Assembly: GCA_007120565.1 (NCBI GenBank)
Contig: SKNK01000059.1
Location: 1 to 6,364 of the forward strand
Source: Nitriliruptoraceae bacterium
GTDB lineage: Bacteria > Actinomycetota > Nitriliruptoria > Nitriliruptorales > Nitriliruptoraceae
Direction: 5' to 3'
Length of the DNA: 6,364 nt
The notes under the pieces are model-generated. The model searched no databases, was not told the DNA's origin, and saw only the letters and a program-made list of their open reading frames with translations. Of this stretch, positions 5,338 to 6,364 are shown in pieces. Position 1 is the first letter of the stretch. Each line of letters begins with the position of its first letter. Position numbers and translations under genes: made by a program.

Positions 5338-6364
5338 ATGCGACGGGGTGGCTGGCACGAGATGGTGCCTAGGGGAGGGGCCAGTGCGCGGATCGCGGTC
5401 ACGCTGATCGCGGTGGTGATGGTCGTGGCGTGTACGTCGGATCCTGCACCTGAAGCTGCTGTCGATGAGGGTGAGCAGGTCGAGCAGGAGGAACCGGCTG
5501 CGCGGGAGGAGCTTGGTGGGGAGGGTGGTTCCGAGGAGCTTGAGGCTGCCGCTGAGGGCGGTGAGGTGGTGTCTGCGGCCGATCCGGTGACGCTGGATCT
5601 GGATCTGGAGGAGCGGGTGGCGGATGGGACCACGATGCGGGTGTCGGGTCTGGAGGTCACCGAGGATGTGATCCTGGTGGATGTGGAGATCGTTGTGGCG
5701 GCTGAGCGGGCGTTCATCACCCTGGATCAACGGACGCAGAGCACCCCGGCGACGGTGCGTGATGATGTGGGTAACGAGTACCTGTTGGATCGTGTCGATG
5801 GGAACATCTCGTTGCGGTTGTCTGGTGGGGAGCGGTTGGAGGGCACCTTGGCGTTCGAGGGGCCGTTGCATGAGGATGCGGAGTCGGTCGAGATCGTGTT
5901 CAACGAGGACAGCGATCCTGAGGGGCGGGGGCAACGGGACCGGATCTATCCGCACTTCGTGTTCGGTCCGATCGCTCTGGACGGGTCGGGTGTCGAGGAT
6001 GATCGGGTTGAGGCGGCTGAGCCGGTGGTGGTCGAGGTGGATCTGGAGGAGCGGGTCGCGGATGGGACCACGATGCGGGTGACGCGTCTGGAGGTCACCG
6101 AGTTGGCGATCCTGGTGGATGTGGATCTCGTCGTGTCGTCGGAGCGGACCAACGTGTGGCTCGATAACCAGATGAGTACGCCGGCGTTGGTTCGTGATGA
6201 CCAGGGTGAGGAGTATCGGCTCACGCCGGTTGAGGGCAACTCGTCGTTGAGGGTGCGGGGTGGTGAACGGTTGGAGGGGACGTTGTCGTTCCAGGGGCCG
6301 TTGCGTGACGGTGTGGAGTCGCTCGAGGTGGTGTTCAACGAGGACCGTGATCCCGAGCAGTCCA
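5338..6364 (+). CDS. Lipoprotein with tandem DUF4352-like domains (3' partial)
   Basis: The frame is open from ATG 5338 to the window edge (342 codons plus one base) with no stop, and is preceded by GGAGG. Residues 1-18 form an arginine-containing n-region, about 19-31 a hydrophobic core, and VVAC at 29-32 a lipobox, so Cys32 would be lipidated and the protein anchored outside the membrane. Residues 33-82 are a Glu/Ala/Gly-rich acidic linker. Two copies of a domain of about 110 residues follow (about 86-195 and 232-340), each with VDLEERVADGTTMRV or close to it, an STP-x-x-VRDD-x-G-x-EY strand, a GGERLEGTL strand and VFNED. The strand order and the D-x-G-x-x-Y then G-E-x-x-x-G-x-L-x-F pattern resemble DUF4352 Ig-like (telokin-like) domains of Gram-positive lipoproteins; that assignment is by pattern only. 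Function and binding partner are unknown. There are no lysines in the visible part. Asp is 24 GAT to 6 GAC, opposite to the RHS gene. Confidence 0.88.
   Translation, partial: MRRGGWHEMVPRGGASARIAVTLIAVVMVVACTSDPAPEAAVDEGEQVEQEEPAAREELGGEGGSEELEAAAEGGEVVSAADPVTLDLDLEERVADGTTMRVSGLEVTEDVILVDVEIVVAAERAFITLDQRTQSTPATVRDDVGNEYLLDRVDGNISLRLSGGERLEGTLAFEGPLHEDAESVEIVFNEDSDPEGRGQRDRIYPHFVFGPIALDGSGVEDDRVEAAEPVVVEVDLEERVADGTTMRVTRLEVTELAILVDVDLVVSSERTNVWLDNQMSTPALVRDDQGEEYRLTPVEGNSSLRVRGGERLEGTLSFQGPLRDGVESLEVVFNEDRDPEQS
5593..5922 (+). repeat. Tandem domain copy 1 in the lipoprotein gene
   Basis: This is the first copy of the duplicated domain (residues about 86-195). Bases 5602-5664 match 6040-6102 at 60 of 63 positions, including a 24-base exact run starting at 5620. 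The period between copies is 438 bp at the start and 435 bp at the end, owing to one codon fewer in copy 2. A 36-codon linker (5923-6030) containing IYPHFVFGPIAL follows. Confidence 0.9.
6031..6357 (+). repeat. Tandem domain copy 2 in the lipoprotein gene
   Basis: This second copy (residues about 232-340) keeps the opening strand, the STPALVRDD strand, the GGERLEGTL strand and the VFNED ending of copy 1. It differs strongly in the middle strands (SSERTNVWLDN here against AAERAFITLDQ). Further copies may lie beyond the window edge. Confidence 0.88.

Noticed and set aside
5338..5346. Arg-Arg near the lipoprotein start as a Tat signal
   Set aside because: The residues after RR are GGWHE, not the Tat pattern with a hydrophobic residue at plus 2 and 3, so an ordinary lipoprotein signal is preferred.
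4521..5372. A 283-codon plus-strand frame crossing the intergenic region
   Set aside because: It is Arg/Gly/Pro-rich shadow sequence of the membrane-protein gene that happens to continue past its stop. It would overlap two better-supported genes.
5308..5955. Minus-strand frames of 215 and 138 codons opposite the lipoprotein gene
   Set aside because: They are antisense to a frame with a strong Shine-Dalgarno, signal sequence, lipobox and duplicated domains; their own composition is Arg/His/Ser/Thr shadow type.

Overview
The window is GC-rich DNA with three same-strand genes that lean on GTG starts and GC-ending codons, which suggests an actinobacterium. The proteins are very acidic and almost free of lysine (4 Lys in 1318 visible residues of the first, 4 in 385 of the second, none in 342 of the third). 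This would suit a halophilic or haloalkaliphilic member of a deep lineage such as Nitriliruptoria or Euzebyales, but that placement is an inference and not a taxonomic call.

Layout. (1) Bases 1-3957 are the 3' part of a giant RHS/YD-repeat protein whose reading frame is already open at base 1. It has an Asp/Gly/Ser/Pro-rich linker with 15-bp tandem repeats, a DUF6531-like entry domain, about 30 YD repeats, a canonical RHS-associated core ending in DPSG, and a 184-residue Gly/Ala-rich tail with glycine-zipper spacing. (2) Bases 3958-5115 encode a 385-residue membrane protein directly abutting the RHS stop codon in the same frame. It is built from two copies of a module consisting of a transmembrane pair plus a soluble beta-rich domain. 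(3) Bases 5116-5337 are intergenic, with several inverted repeats, a short direct repeat and a clear Shine-Dalgarno. (4) Bases 5338-6364 are the 5' part of a lipoprotein gene with an acidic linker and two tandem copies of a DUF4352-like domain. It runs off the right edge and uses visibly different codons.

Working model. The RHS gene and the abutting membrane gene look like one transcriptional and translational unit. Their order matches the known polymorphic-toxin pattern of effector shell, variable tail, then immunity gene. The tail shows no recognisable nuclease, deaminase or other enzymatic toxin domain but has glycine-zipper hydrophobic segments, and the partner is a multi-pass membrane protein. 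A membrane-acting effector with a membrane-embedded immunity protein is therefore a reasonable but unproven hypothesis. The lipoprotein is probably a separate transcription unit, and nothing in the sequence links it functionally to the first two.
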